Positions 35,213 through 44,299 of a stretch of DNA of 64,000 nt are shown here, piece after piece. Origin of the DNA: Lujinxingia sediminis (GTDB lineage: Bacteria; Myxococcota_A; Bradymonadia; Bradymonadales; Bradymonadaceae); NCBI RefSeq assembly GCF_004005565.1, contig NZ_SADD01000006.1:124001-188000 (forward strand), in the 5' to 3' direction. Numbering within the stretch: the first letter of the stretch is position 1; each line of letters opens with the position of its first letter. Both the position numbers and the translations under genes were made by a program. The notes under the pieces were generated by a model, which was not told where the DNA came from, made no database searches, and saw nothing but the letters and a program-made list of their open reading frames with translations.

Positions 35213-36121
35213 GGGCTCTCCTGCCCATCCTGCAGTCCAACGTGCGGGCCTTCGTTGGCCCGATTAGCCCCAACCCCCCCTGTGTTGTCAACGATTGGAG
35301 GTTGGAATTCACGAGGTATTACGAAGCGGCTACTGAGTTGCCGTGCGCACGAGGGGTGTTCGAGCGTGCGTCGACGTGTCGGTCGGCCAGGAGCCATGCG
35401 GTCGCGCATGCAGCGGGGAGTTGCCAAAACAAAAGAGGTGAGTACGCGCGTGCATCAAGGTGTTTTCGGGTTAAGGTCGAGGTGTACGCGCGTGCAGCGA
35501 GGTTTTTGGAGGTTGAACACGTGTCGCTCGCGCGCGGGTTGGGATTGCGGCGAGTGAGAGGATGGTTGAGCGCTTGTCGAGCGAGGTGTTTTGGGGTTGA
35601 GGGGGGGGGCGAACCTGCGCTGAACGCGCTGGTTTCGCAATGGAGGGGGGCTCAGCGTGTGACCAAGTCGACTTCAAACCAAACATCGCTCGCCCATCAC
35701 GTGATCGCGGGTGTGGCAAACCAACGACTGCTCGACCAACACCGGGTTACGCGTCTCCGCGCGGCGGAGAGAGGAGAGCAGAAGCGATGGGTGCGTGCTT
35801 CAATCTCGGGAAGGGTCGAAGAGCAGTTGATCTGACGCGTTTCAGAGCGAACACGAGGAGCTCAGCAGCTGAACTGGCGAGTTTCATGTTGAATGAGGGC
35901 CGATCAGGCGCACGGGATAAGGTCGTTCGCCAGAATGATCAGCCGGAGCGCGGCGAGTGGGGTAGCATGTCTCCTCCTTCCCTCCCAAGGGGCGGGGAGC
36001 GGGCGAGCGGGCTCGCTCGCCTTGACGCCCGGGGGCCCCGCAGTGAAGGTTAGGCAGAATTTTCAGGGTCGAAGCTTGACGCAAAGGACAACGGCCCTTC
36101 GCACGAAGCAGTCGAGGACGT
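35213..36121. other. 909-bp divergent intergenic region
   Basis: This is the largest gap in the window, between the GT51 gene and the M23 peptidase gene. Its left half carries a degenerate 42-bp-period repeat (about 35340-35610). The right half holds a CTCCGCGCGGCGGAG hairpin near 35750, the palindrome ATCACGTGAT near 35700 and a GGCGAGC/GCTCGCC hairpin near 36000. A TTGACG at about 36076 is a possible -35 element for the peptidase gene. A 197-codon frame (35242-35835) crosses the repeat but is not convincing as a gene. Confidence 0.55.
35340..35610. repeat. Degenerate minisatellite, period about 42 bp
   Basis: The clearest pair is TACGCGCGTGCATCAAGG (35443) and TACGCGCGTGCAGCGAGG (35484). 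Related units follow near 35525 and 35568 (GCGCTTGTCGAGCGAGGTGTTTT), and weaker ones lie near 35346 and 35400. Each unit combines a GCGCG(T/C)G-C core, a GAGG and a T-run followed by GGTTGA or GGTTAA. The period is a multiple of three, so any frame read through it shows a 14-residue rhythm. Units are too diverged to count exactly. Confidence 0.6.
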
Positions 36122-37594
36122 ATGCGAGGACGCTGGCCAAACCAAGAGATGCTGTTGCACCCCCGACGTCGTCGCCGGCGCGGGAGGCCCTGGTTAACGG
36201 GGTTGCTGGTGCTGCTGGCCGTGGGGGCGTTGGTTTATATGGTCGTTGGTGGCGAGGATGAGCCCGACGAGCAGGAACTTGTTCGGGGGCTGGCCTTTGC
36301 CGAGGCGTACATGCGGGTCAACAGCGCGGTTGCACTCTCGCAGGCGACGCTGACCAGCGGTGCTGCTGAGACGATTTTAGCCGAAAAGGCCGAAGAGGCC
36401 GCGCTTAGTGCGAGCTTCACCGAGGGGCAGGCTGCGGTGATTGCGGGGGAAATCAAGCCAAACCAGTCGGTCTTTGTGAGTCTGCAGGCGCGTAATATCT
36501 CGGCCGGTGCGATTCATGAGGTGGTCACGGCCACCGAGAAGGAGTTCGATTTTCGGCGCAGCCGCCCCGGCGATCAGTGGCGGGTGGAAACGGATGGGAG
36601 CGGTAGCATTGTGGAGTTTCGCTACCAGACTTCTCCGGAAGACATCTGGGTGACCACGCGTCAGGACGACGGCACCTATGTGGCTGTCAAGCAGGAGGTT
36701 CCCATTGAGACGCGGCACGAGGCGGTGGCGGGCTCGATCGCGTCGAGCTTCTGGCTGGCGTTGGAAGCCACCGGAGAGAGCGGTGCGCTTGCGCATCGTT
36801 TTATGGAGATTTTTCAGTACACCATCGACTTCAACACCGAGACGCGCGCGGGGGATCACTTCGCGATGATTTTTGAGAAGGTCTATCTCGATGGAGACTT
36901 TCTGCGCTACGGGCGAGTCCTGGGTGCCAAATACATGGGGGAGCGCGGCACGTACTGGGCGTTTTACGATGAGGAGCGTGGGGAGGAGCCAGGGTACTAT
37001 GATGAAGAGGGAGAGAGCTTGCAGCGGCAGTTTTTGCGCAGCCCGCTTCCCTTTACGCGGGTGACCAGCCGATATGGTCGGCGAGTGCACCCGGTGCTTG
37101 GTGGAACGCGTATGCATAACGGGGTGGATTATGGGGCTCCGATCGGTACACCGGTGCAGGCGGTAGCGGATGGCACGGTTGTCTTTGCGGGACGAGCCGG
37201 TGGTTACGGCAATCTTATTAAGATTCGACATAGCGGCGGGTTTGAGACGCGTTTTGCGCACCTCAACAACTTTGCACGCGGGATTCGCGCGGGGGTTCGG
37301 GTAACTCGCGGCCAGCTTGTGGCCAAGAGCGGCAACACCGGGCGCTCCACCGGCCCGCACCTCCACTACGAGATGCTGCAGAACGGTCGGCATATCGATC
37401 CCCTGAGCGTGGATACGGCGCGCGGTGAGGCTCTGAAGGGCGGGTCGCTGGCGTCGTTTAAGAGCGATATCGTGGTGCCCTGGCGGGCCAGGCTCACCGA
37501 GGCGTTGCGCGAGGCAGCCCCCCGTGCGTTGGCCCAGCGTGAGGCAGCCAGCGGTCCGGATGAGCAGCTCGACACGATTCAGACCGAACCCTGA
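36122..37594 (+). CDS. M23 family peptidoglycan endopeptidase, membrane-anchored (MepM-like)
   Basis: The 490-residue protein has a basic N terminus (HPRRRRRRGRPW) and one membrane helix (about 24-42). A long helical/OapA-like region follows (EIKPNQSVFVSLQARNISAGAIHEVV), then a C-terminal LytM/M23 domain. Zinc ligands are visible as His332 and Asp336 in RMHNGVDYG and His415 in GPHLHYE (with His413 of HLH catalytic). SRYGRRVHPVLGGTRMH marks the domain start. MepM-like enzymes cut D-Ala-mDAP cross-links to allow wall growth. ATG has GAGGAC upstream. It is divergent from the GT51 glycosyltransferase gene, a sensible pairing of wall synthesis and cleavage. A 50-bp gap separates it from the AbgT gene. 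Confidence 0.93.
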   Translation: MRGRWPNQEMLLHPRRRRRRGRPWLTGLLVLLAVGALVYMVVGGEDEPDEQELVRGLAFAEAYMRVNSAVALSQATLTSGAAETILAEKAEEAALSASFTEGQAAVIAGEIKPNQSVFVSLQARNISAGAIHEVVTATEKEFDFRRSRPGDQWRVETDGSGSIVEFRYQTSPEDIWVTTRQDDGTYVAVKQEVPIETRHEAVAGSIASSFWLALEATGESGALAHRFMEIFQYTIDFNTETRAGDHFAMIFEKVYLDGDFLRYGRVLGAKYMGERGTYWAFYDEERGEEPGYYDEEGESLQRQFLRSPLPFTRVTSRYGRRVHPVLGGTRMHNGVDYGAPIGTPVQAVADGTVVFAGRAGGYGNLIKIRHSGGFETRFAHLNNFARGIRAGVRVTRGQLVAKSGNTGRSTGPHLHYEMLQNGRHIDPLSVDTARGEALKGGSLASFKSDIVVPWRARLTEALREAAPRALAQREAASGPDEQLDTIQTEP

Positions 37595-37644
37595 GCCGAA
37601 GTTTCACATCTCTTTCTTTGACCTGATAGACCGACGAGAGCCCC

Positions 37645-39225
37645 ATGGCCGCAAGTGCCCCCCGTGAAGAGCGTCCCAACCTGGCTGTGCGAGTGCTCGA
37701 GAAGATCGCCGCTGCCGGCAACCGTCTGCCCGATCCGCTGACCCTCTTTGTGATTATGGCAGGGTTGGTGGTGGTGGCCTCGGCGATCTTTGCCGGTGCC
37801 AGCGCCGAGGTACGGCAGCCCTCCGGTGAATTAAGCACGCAGACGGTGCAGAGTCTTCTGAGCTGGGAGGGCATCCGGTGGATGTTTTTGAGCGCCATTG
37901 ACAACTTCATGGGCTTTGCGCCCCTGGGGCCGGTGCTCACAGTGATGATCGGGATCGGGGTGGCCGAGCGCACCGGCTTTATTACGATGGGCCTGCGGGT
38001 GCTGGTGGCCTCGGTGCCCAAAAGTATGATCACGGCCACGCTGGTCTTTGCGTGCGTGATGAGCTCGATGGTGGCGGATGCGGGTTATGTGGTGCTTACG
38101 CCGCTGGGGGCGCTGCTTTTTGCGGGGCTCGGGCGCCACCCGATTGCGGGGTTGGCTGCAGCGTACGCCGGGGTCTCTGGCGGGTTTAGCGCCAACCTGC
38201 TGATTACCGGTCTCGACCCGATGCTCGCCAGGCTGACGGGTCAGGCGGCGGCGACGTTGAACCCGGACTATGCGGTCAATGCCACGGCCAACTACTATTT
38301 TCTGGTGGTCTCGACGCTTCTGGTCACCGCGGTGTGTACCTGGGTGACCACGAAGATCGTCGAGCCGATGCTCGGGGAGTGGAACCCCTCTCAGGCCAGC
38401 GACGAATACAGCGGGGATGAGCAGGCCGAGGTGCCCGGCGAGAAGGAGCGTCGCGCGTTCTTCATCGCGTTGGGCGTGGGGGCGGTGGTGGCTGCCGGTA
38501 TTGCCTGTCTGGGCATCTGGTCGGGGTCGCCGCTGCGCGATCCGGTGGAGCCGGGGGGCCTGGCAGTTGACGCGCTGCACTCCTACTTTGAGGCGGTGGA
38601 GGTGCTTATCGCGCTGCTCTTCATCTTCCCGGGGATTGTCTACGGGGTGGTGATGAAGTCGATCAAAAGCGACAAAGATGTGGCGAAGATGGCCAGTGAT
38701 ACCATGGGCACGATGGGGGCGTATGTGGTGCTGGCCTTTGTGGCCGGGCAGTTCGTGGCCTACTTCAACTGGACGAGCCTGGGAGCGATCACGGCGGTGC
38801 GCGGTGCCGAGGGGCTGGAGGCGATCGGTCTGACGGGCATGCCGCTCCTGCTGGCCTTTTTGGTGGTCTCGGCGGCGATGAACCTCTTTGTGGGCAGCGC
38901 CAGCGCGAAGTGGGCGTTTATGGCGCCGATCTTTGTGCCGATGATGATGATGATGGGCTTTAGCCCCGAGGTGGTGCAGGCGGCCTACCGAGTGGGGGAC
39001 TCGATCACCAATATCATCACGCCGCTGATGCCTTATCTGCCGATCATCATCGTGTTTGCGCAGCGTTATGTGAAAGACATCAAGATCGGCACGATCCTCA
39101 CCACGATGCTTCCTTACTCCGTGGCGCTGGGGATCACCTGGACGATCTTGCTGATCGTCTGGGTGCAATTTGAGTTGCCGCTGGGACCGGGGGTCACCTC
39201 GACTTACGTGATGCCGGGTGGCTGA
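37645..39225 (+). CDS. AbgT family transporter
   Basis: The 526-residue polytopic protein has about 11-13 hydrophobic segments. The AbgT signature is recognisable as NRLPDPLTLFV near the N terminus, MIGIGVAERTGF, SSMVADAGYVVL, YAGVSGGFSANLL and in the second half NLFVGSASAKWAFMAPIFVPM and YRVGDSITNIITPLMPY. Characterised members import p-aminobenzoyl-glutamate or export antimetabolites such as sulfonamides; which applies here cannot be told from sequence. A cytoplasmic acidic loop (SDEYSGDEQAEVPGEKE) lies mid-protein. It lies 50 bp after the M23 gene, so the two may share a transcript, and it is followed by a strong terminator. Confidence 0.93.
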   Translation: MAASAPREERPNLAVRVLEKIAAAGNRLPDPLTLFVIMAGLVVVASAIFAGASAEVRQPSGELSTQTVQSLLSWEGIRWMFLSAIDNFMGFAPLGPVLTVMIGIGVAERTGFITMGLRVLVASVPKSMITATLVFACVMSSMVADAGYVVLTPLGALLFAGLGRHPIAGLAAAYAGVSGGFSANLLITGLDPMLARLTGQAAATLNPDYAVNATANYYFLVVSTLLVTAVCTWVTTKIVEPMLGEWNPSQASDEYSGDEQAEVPGEKERRAFFIALGVGAVVAAGIACLGIWSGSPLRDPVEPGGLAVDALHSYFEAVEVLIALLFIFPGIVYGVVMKSIKSDKDVAKMASDTMGTMGAYVVLAFVAGQFVAYFNWTSLGAITAVRGAEGLEAIGLTGMPLLLAFLVVSAAMNLFVGSASAKWAFMAPIFVPMMMMMGFSPEVVQAAYRVGDSITNIITPLMPYLPIIIVFAQRYVKDIKIGTILTTMLPYSVALGITWTILLIVWVQFELPLGPGVTSTYVMPGG

Positions 39226-39264
39226 GGGTCGCGGCTTCGTTCAGAAGCGGGATAACACTGTATG

Positions 39265-39297
39265 AAAAAAGCGCGCCGGCAGGCGCGCTTTTTTTTG
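39265..39297. terminator. Bidirectional terminator between abgT-like gene and recN
   Basis: AAAAAAGCGCGCC (39265-39277) and GGCGCGCTTTTTT (39282-39294) are perfect 13-bp arms with a four-base loop and a T-run. Confidence 0.95.
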
Positions 39298-39340
39298 TGG
39301 TGTGTTGCCTCCAGGGCGGGCCTGGCGTCGTGCGATGGCG

Positions 39341-41050
39341 TCAGCGTACCTGCTGGGTCAGAAGCTCGCGGGCGGCGTCGCGGGTGGTGGTTGTGACCCG
39401 GGCGCCGCCGAGCATGCGCGCGATCTCCTCGATGCGCTCCTCGTCGCTTAAGGGGCGGATGATGGACTGGGTGCGTTCCTCGACGAGCATCTTCTCGACC
39501 AGGTAGTGGTGATCGCTGCGCGAGGCAATCGAGGCGAGGTGAGTGATGCAGAGGACCTGGTGATCGCGGGAGGCGTTCTGAATTTTCTGGCCGACCACAT
39601 CGGCGGTGGCGCCACCGATGCCTGTGTCGACCTCATCGAAGACGTAGGTGTCGATGGAGTCTCGTTCGGCGAGCACCGTCTTGATGGCCAGCATGATACG
39701 GGAGAGTTCGCCGCCGCTGGCGATTTTGGCCATGGGGCGGGGCTCTTCGCCGACGTTGGGGGCGAGCAGGAATTCGAGGCGGTCGAATCCGCGTGCGTCG
39801 AGCGTGATGCTCTCGTCAGCCTCGGAGGCCTGGGCCGGCGGAAGCTCTTCGGGGCTGAAGTTGGGGACAAATTGGGTGCGGGCCATGTTGAGATCGCCGA
39901 GCTCAGCCTCGACGCGGCGGCGAAGCTCGATGGCGGCCTCGCGTCGCGCCAGGCTGAGCTTACGAGCGATGACCCAGGCTTTCTGGCGGGTCTTCTCCAG
40001 GCGGGCTTCGAGCTCCTGGCCGTGTTCCTCGGCGTTGTCGAGGCGGTGGAGCTCCTCGCGCATGAGCGCGGCGTTTTTGAGGATGGCGGGGATGTCGTGG
40101 CCGTACTTGCGACGAAGTTTCTTGATGACTTCCAGGCGCTCGATGACGCTGTCGAGGCGGTTCGGGTCGTTGTCGACGTCGAGGTCATGATCCTGGAGGT
40201 CGCGGGCGGCCTCTTCGGCGGCGATACGGGCCTCTTCGAGGCGTTGGGCCAGGGATTCCAGGCGCGGATCGTACTGGGAGGCGCGCTTCAGTGCGTCGAC
40301 GGCCTCACCGAGGCGCTCCACGGCCGAGTCGTTGTCAGCGTAGGTGTGACGCACGGCGCTTCGGACGGCGTCGTTGATCTTCTCGGCATAACGCAGGCGG
40401 TCGACTTCGCCCTCGAGCTCCTCTTCTTCGCCGGGTTCAAGCTCAGCGGCGTCGATTTCAACGAGCTGAAAGCGCAAAAAGTCGGCGCGGTGGAGGCGGT
40501 CACGCACGTTTTCGCGCATCGCCTTGAGCTCGCGGCGGATGGCGTTAACCTCGCGGTAGGCCTCGCTCATCTGTTCGACGTCGCCGCTTAAGTTGGCAAA
40601 GGCGTCGAGCAGGCCAATATGCTCTTCGGGGCGCAGCAGGCTGTAATGTTCGTGCTGCCCGCTGATGTCGACCAGGCCGCGGGCGATCTCCGCGAGGTTG
40701 GTGACGGTGGTGAGGCTGCCGTTGATGAAGACCTTGTTGCGCCCGGCGCGGCTGACAATCCGGCGGATAATCAGCTGGCCTTCAAACTCAATGCCCTGCT
40801 CGCCGAGGCGTTCGCGTAGCCGTTCGGCTGTTACTTTGCCGGGCTCAAAGACGCCCTGAACAACGGCTTCGTCTTCATCGGTGCGAATCACCTCGGTGGT
40901 GGCGCGCCCGCCGAGAAGCAGGTTGAGGGCGTCGATGATGATGGATTTACCAGCGCCCGTTTCCCCGGTGAGCACGGTGAAACCTGAGCGCACCGGGATC
41001 TCCAGGTGTTCGATGATGGCGAAGTTGCGAATGACGAGGTGGGTGAGCAT
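39341..41050 (-). CDS. recN: DNA repair protein RecN
   Basis: The 569-residue SMC-like ATPase acts in double-strand-break repair. It begins with the family's typical MLTHLVIRNFAII; an upstream in-frame ATG adds 18 residues of no similarity. Walker A TGETGAGKS lies at 28-36. Two coiled-coil arms (about 165-225 and 260-365, rich in Glu, Arg and Leu) flank the centre. At the C-terminal end are the ABC signature ASGGELSRIMLAIK, Walker B DTYVFDEVDTGIGG and the conserved CITHLASIASRSDHHYLVEK. Length and motifs are complete. It stands alone on its strand; no LexA-type operator was recognised upstream. Confidence 0.98.
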   Translation of the reverse strand: MLTHLVIRNFAIIEHLEIPVRSGFTVLTGETGAGKSIIIDALNLLLGGRATTEVIRTDEDEAVVQGVFEPGKVTAERLRERLGEQGIEFEGQLIIRRIVSRAGRNKVFINGSLTTVTNLAEIARGLVDISGQHEHYSLLRPEEHIGLLDAFANLSGDVEQMSEAYREVNAIRRELKAMRENVRDRLHRADFLRFQLVEIDAAELEPGEEEELEGEVDRLRYAEKINDAVRSAVRHTYADNDSAVERLGEAVDALKRASQYDPRLESLAQRLEEARIAAEEAARDLQDHDLDVDNDPNRLDSVIERLEVIKKLRRKYGHDIPAILKNAALMREELHRLDNAEEHGQELEARLEKTRQKAWVIARKLSLARREAAIELRRRVEAELGDLNMARTQFVPNFSPEELPPAQASEADESITLDARGFDRLEFLLAPNVGEEPRPMAKIASGGELSRIMLAIKTVLAERDSIDTYVFDEVDTGIGGATADVVGQKIQNASRDHQVLCITHLASIASRSDHHYLVEKMLVEERTQSIIRPLSDEERIEEIARMLGGARVTTTTRDAARELLTQQVR

Positions 41051-41261
41051 GGTCAAGCCCCCGAGAACATTGAGAGAGCGCCCGAAGCTGGGCACACGAA
41101 TCATGGAGTCAAAAGAAATAACCCTGAAGCGCTCTTCCTGCGCATAAGTTCAGGAAATAAACGTTCCGGGTTCAGGTTTCAACCCGAGTGAGCGCAATTT
41201 CGTTTCGCAGGCCGATTGAGATGAGGATGAGGCGCGAGAAAACGACCGAGAGGACCAGGCC

Positions 41262-42443
41262 ATGAACGAGCACAAGGATGTGGAGGGCGGGCAGGTGATC
41301 GATCCGAAGCAGTGGCTGGAAGTGCGGGTGGAGTCGTTGATTGAGCGGGAGCGTCACGAGGATGCCGTCAGCTACCTGCGGCGACTCTTTGAAGGGCTGG
41401 AGGAGGCCGAGGCGCGCAGTCGCTGCGCGACCTTTCTGGGGTACCTCTACCTTGTGGAAGATGATGTGGAGCGCTCCCAGGAGTGGTTGGAGCGGGCCCG
41501 GGAGTTTGATCCGGACGATCCCCATCTGAGCTATGCGCTGGGGCATGTGGCGATGGTCAGGGGGGCGCCCTGGCGAGCGGCGCTGCGCTTTCTGGAAGCC
41601 TTTGTGGAGGCGGAGGAGGCGCATGATGCCGCGGAGTTTTTGCGAAGTGCGGCGCTGGCGGTGCGCGCCGGCGGGCAGAGCGCGCCGGCGGTGAGCATGC
41701 TGCTCGGCGCGCTGGATCGTGACCTGGGCAACCCCTGGATCCTGGATGGGCTGGCGCGCGTCTACCAGGACGATGAGCGCTGGCTGGAGAGTTTGGATGC
41801 CCTCAAGCGTCTTGGTGAAGTGGTGCGCTCGGCGACGAGCTCGCTGACGGTAAGGCGCTCGCCATCGGCCCGATATCTGCTTCGGGAGCGGCTGATCCGG
41901 CGCTCGGTAGAGGTGGGCGATGTTGTGGAGCGGGCCCGGGAGATCAATAAGAAGTTGCGCCGTCAGTTCGAGGTGGTGCTCGATGGCAGTCAGCGCCGTG
42001 GGCCGACGGGACTTGCGCCGCTTCGTTTTCCGCAGGCGCTGGGACATCTCCTTGATGTGCTTGGCGCTGAGGAGCGGGGGCTGGAGCTGACGGAGACGGC
42101 GCTGAGGCTTTGGGCGCAGGCCAGCCATGAGCGTTTCGGGGATTATCTGGGGGCGGAGAGCCTGGCGGCGGCCGTGCACGTGCTGGTGGAGCGGTTGCAC
42201 TGGCGCAAGGGGTCAACGCCCTCGGCGATCGCCCGGGCTCATGGTTGCGATGAAGATCGGGTGGGGCCGGCTGCGCGGGTGGTCGCCGGCAAATTGGCGT
42301 TGCAGCTCTTTGATACGCGCCAGCTCTACGGGGAGCTTCGCCCCGGGGAACGCACGCGATTTGAGGCGTTGAGTCGTGCGTTGCTCTTTGGCGAGGGGCT
42401 CAGTCAGGCGCGCTCCACGGGGCATAGTCTGGGAGGCAGATGA
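41262..42443 (+). CDS. Helical-repeat (TPR-like) protein of unknown function
   Basis: The 393-residue soluble protein has an N-terminal half made of TPR-like helix pairs (HEDAVSYLRRLFEGL, ARSRCATFLGYLYLVEDDVERSQEWLERAREFDPDDPHLSYALGHVAMV split over several units). The C-terminal half from about 225 is different and helical, with a small basic motif (INKKLRRQFEVVL) and a stretch resembling a helix-turn-helix (TPSAIARAHGCDEDRVGPAARVV). No known family is recognised. It starts at ATG 41262 and ends overlapping the HAD phosphatase ATG by 4 bp, so both are translated as a coupled pair. A regulatory or scaffold role is possible. Confidence 0.75.
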   Translation: MNEHKDVEGGQVIDPKQWLEVRVESLIERERHEDAVSYLRRLFEGLEEAEARSRCATFLGYLYLVEDDVERSQEWLERAREFDPDDPHLSYALGHVAMVRGAPWRAALRFLEAFVEAEEAHDAAEFLRSAALAVRAGGQSAPAVSMLLGALDRDLGNPWILDGLARVYQDDERWLESLDALKRLGEVVRSATSSLTVRRSPSARYLLRERLIRRSVEVGDVVERAREINKKLRRQFEVVLDGSQRRGPTGLAPLRFPQALGHLLDVLGAEERGLELTETALRLWAQASHERFGDYLGAESLAAAVHVLVERLHWRKGSTPSAIARAHGCDEDRVGPAARVVAGKLALQLFDTRQLYGELRPGERTRFEALSRALLFGEGLSQARSTGHSLGGR

Positions 42444-43249
42444 TGCGCCGAGCCGATATGGTGCTGCTCGATCTGGATGGGACGGTCATCGGGCCCGATG
42501 GGACGGTCGCCAGGGAGGTCTGGGAGGCGGCCGATCGCGCGCGCGAGGCAGGTGTGCGCATCGCGGTTTGTACCGGGCGTGCGGCCTGCGGAGTGGCGCT
42601 GGAGGTGGCCCAACGCCTGGACCCGGGTGCGCCCCATATCTTTCATAACGGCGCCTTGATGCTCATGGGTGATGAGGTGCTGCATTGTGAGGAGCTGCCC
42701 GCCGAGCCGCTGCGGGCGGTGGTGGAGCACGCCCGCCACCACACGCTGAGGGTGGAACTTTATACCACGCACGACATCTTCGTGGATGGCATCTGCGAGC
42801 GTTGCGCGCACCATGCCGAGGTGTTGGGTCAGAAGGTCGTGGAGCGTGATCTTATGGAGGTGTTGCGGTCGGAGCGTGTGGTGCGCGCCCACTGGATCGT
42901 GGCGCCGGAGGATATCGATCGGGCGATCGCCCTTGAGCTTGCTGGCTGTGAGGTAGGCCAGGCGTCGTCACCGGCGCTTCCCGAGAGCCTCTTTGCCAGC
43001 GTGACTCGCCGGGGCGTCTCCAAAGGCAGCGCCGCCCGGAGGGCGGCGCTGCGCCTCGGCGTCGATCTTCGGCGCACGATGGCGGTGGGCGACAGTCCGG
43101 GGGATCTTCCGATGTTGGACGTAGTGGGCCTGCCCCGGGTGATGGCCGACGGTCACCCCGAGCTTGTCGCGCGCTATGCGAGTGTGCCCGGAGTGGATGC
43201 GCACGGCGCGGTGCGCGCCCTGGAGGAGGCCGCAGGGCTGATGCGCTGA
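42440..43249 (+). CDS. HAD-superfamily phosphatase (Cof/IIB type)
   Basis: The 269-residue protein has the HAD motif I LLDLDGTV (Asp11 nucleophile, Asp13), motif II CTGR (about 46-49), a conserved Lys in SKGSAARR before the last motif, and motif III/IV VGDSPGDLPML. The cap between motifs II and III (about 85-190) is of the large C2 type, placing it with the Cof/YbiV sugar-phosphate phosphatases. The substrate cannot be predicted. It overlaps the TPR-like gene by 4 bp and ends 21 bp before the converging outer-membrane protein stop without a clear terminator. Confidence 0.92.
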   Translation: MMRRADMVLLDLDGTVIGPDGTVAREVWEAADRAREAGVRIAVCTGRAACGVALEVAQRLDPGAPHIFHNGALMLMGDEVLHCEELPAEPLRAVVEHARHHTLRVELYTTHDIFVDGICERCAHHAEVLGQKVVERDLMEVLRSERVVRAHWIVAPEDIDRAIALELAGCEVGQASSPALPESLFASVTRRGVSKGSAARRAALRLGVDLRRTMAVGDSPGDLPMLDVVGLPRVMADGHPELVARYASVPGVDAHGAVRALEEAAGLMR

Positions 43250-43270
43250 GGTGTCCCGGTGTCCCGCGGA

Positions 43271-44005
43271 TTAGAAGCGCAGCCCCAGCCCGCCCACCCA
43301 ATCCAGGCCGCCGCGCGAGACACCGTCATCCTGGGTGTAGACCGTGCCATTGCTGTCGCGGAAGGTGATGGTGTTGTAGCCAAACTCCATCAAAAAGCGC
43401 GCCTCGCCAAAGAGGAAGAAACCGCTATCCTCATTGACGGTAAAGCGTGCCCCGAAGAGTGGGCCGAGCAAGAAGGTCGTCTCGCTGAAGTTGCCCTGGG
43501 CCGGATCGCCGTCGACGCTGAGCGTGAAGCTGTAGAAGGAGGGGCCCGCGGTGAACCCCGCGTAGGTGTCGAGCTGGGGAAGTTCGACGGCTTTGGCGAT
43601 CGCGTCGAAATGCAGCGTGGCGCGGGCCAGCGGGTTGACGTACCAGGCGCTGACGTTGAGCGGGGTCAGAGCGGTGACTCCTGCGCAGAGCAGGCACCAG
43701 CCCAGGTTGACCGTACCGCCAAGTCCCAGGGTCAGGCCCTCGCCAAGGGGAATCAGCCCCAGGTCGGCACCGGGCTCAAGGAAGAGGTAGAGCCCGCTGC
43801 TCAATCCCCCGGAGATGGTCACGTCCAGCGTGCCCAGGCCAAAGCCCAGATCGGGGGTGTCGGTGATGGCGACATCCCCCTCGGGCGCGAGCACTGACTC
43901 GGAAGACGTCGGAGCTGGTGAGTGTGGCTCCTGGGCGGTGGCGGTGCCGGCGAAGAGAAGCAGCATTGTGGCGAGTGCGGCGATCATGAGGGTGATGTGG
44001 CGCAT
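43271..44005 (-). CDS. Putative outer-membrane beta-barrel protein
   Basis: The ATG at 44005 (GGGGA about eight bases upstream) gives a 244-residue precursor. It has a signal peptide (HITLMIAALATMLLLFAGTATA, cut near residue 26 before QEPHSP), a short Pro/Ser/Glu-rich linker, then strongly alternating strands with many Gly and aromatic residues (GLSSGLYLFLEPG, YAGFTAGPSFYSFTL, FLFGEARFLMEFGY). It ends in the barrel-like WVGGLGLRF. One CLLC pair (around residue 103) is unusual for the class. No family recognised. Upstream in-frame starts are Arg/Pro-rich and unlikely. Confidence 0.7.
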   Translation of the reverse strand: MRHITLMIAALATMLLLFAGTATAQEPHSPAPTSSESVLAPEGDVAITDTPDLGFGLGTLDVTISGGLSSGLYLFLEPGADLGLIPLGEGLTLGLGGTVNLGWCLLCAGVTALTPLNVSAWYVNPLARATLHFDAIAKAVELPQLDTYAGFTAGPSFYSFTLSVDGDPAQGNFSETTFLLGPLFGARFTVNEDSGFFLFGEARFLMEFGYNTITFRDSNGTVYTQDDGVSRGGLDWVGGLGLRF

Positions 44006-44167
44006 CGAAGTTTCCCCTGGAAAATGAACCATCAGCAAGCGTGGTGAGCCCGGTAAGAGGCTCAACCTCAAAGGACAGAGTGAAGTAAAGGGGAGGTTAG
44101 CCGGACGCCGGGCCAAGTCAATGGTCGAGCGACGAGGAGCGTGTGTGTGGAGGCGTCGTGCGTGAAC

Positions 44168-44204
44168 AAAAAAAGCCCGCCCCACCTTGGGAGGTGGGGC
44201 GGGC
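44168..44204 (-). terminator. Terminator after the glycine-rich membrane protein gene
   Basis: GCCCGCCCCACCT (44175-44187) and AGGTGGGGCGGGC (44192-44204) are perfect 13-bp arms. Read on the minus strand they are followed by seven T residues. Confidence 0.92.
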
Positions 44205-44299
44205 TCTTGTGTTTACGCACGACCTCAGGAGGGCGTGATTCGAATCGAACGCTGGCACTGTCGCGCAGCGGTTGCTCCGCCAGGGACGCTGGCAGCGCT

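Noticed and set aside
35242-35835. A 197-codon frame across the minisatellite
   Set aside because: The composition follows the repeat (Arg/Ala/Cys-rich, 14-residue rhythm), there is no good ribosome-binding site, and frames on the other strand are open as well. It may be a relic but is not supported as a gene.
44221-44299. tRNA-like GATTCGAATC sequence
   Set aside because: Only a short palindrome resembling a T-loop; no acceptor, D or anticodon stems can be built around it.
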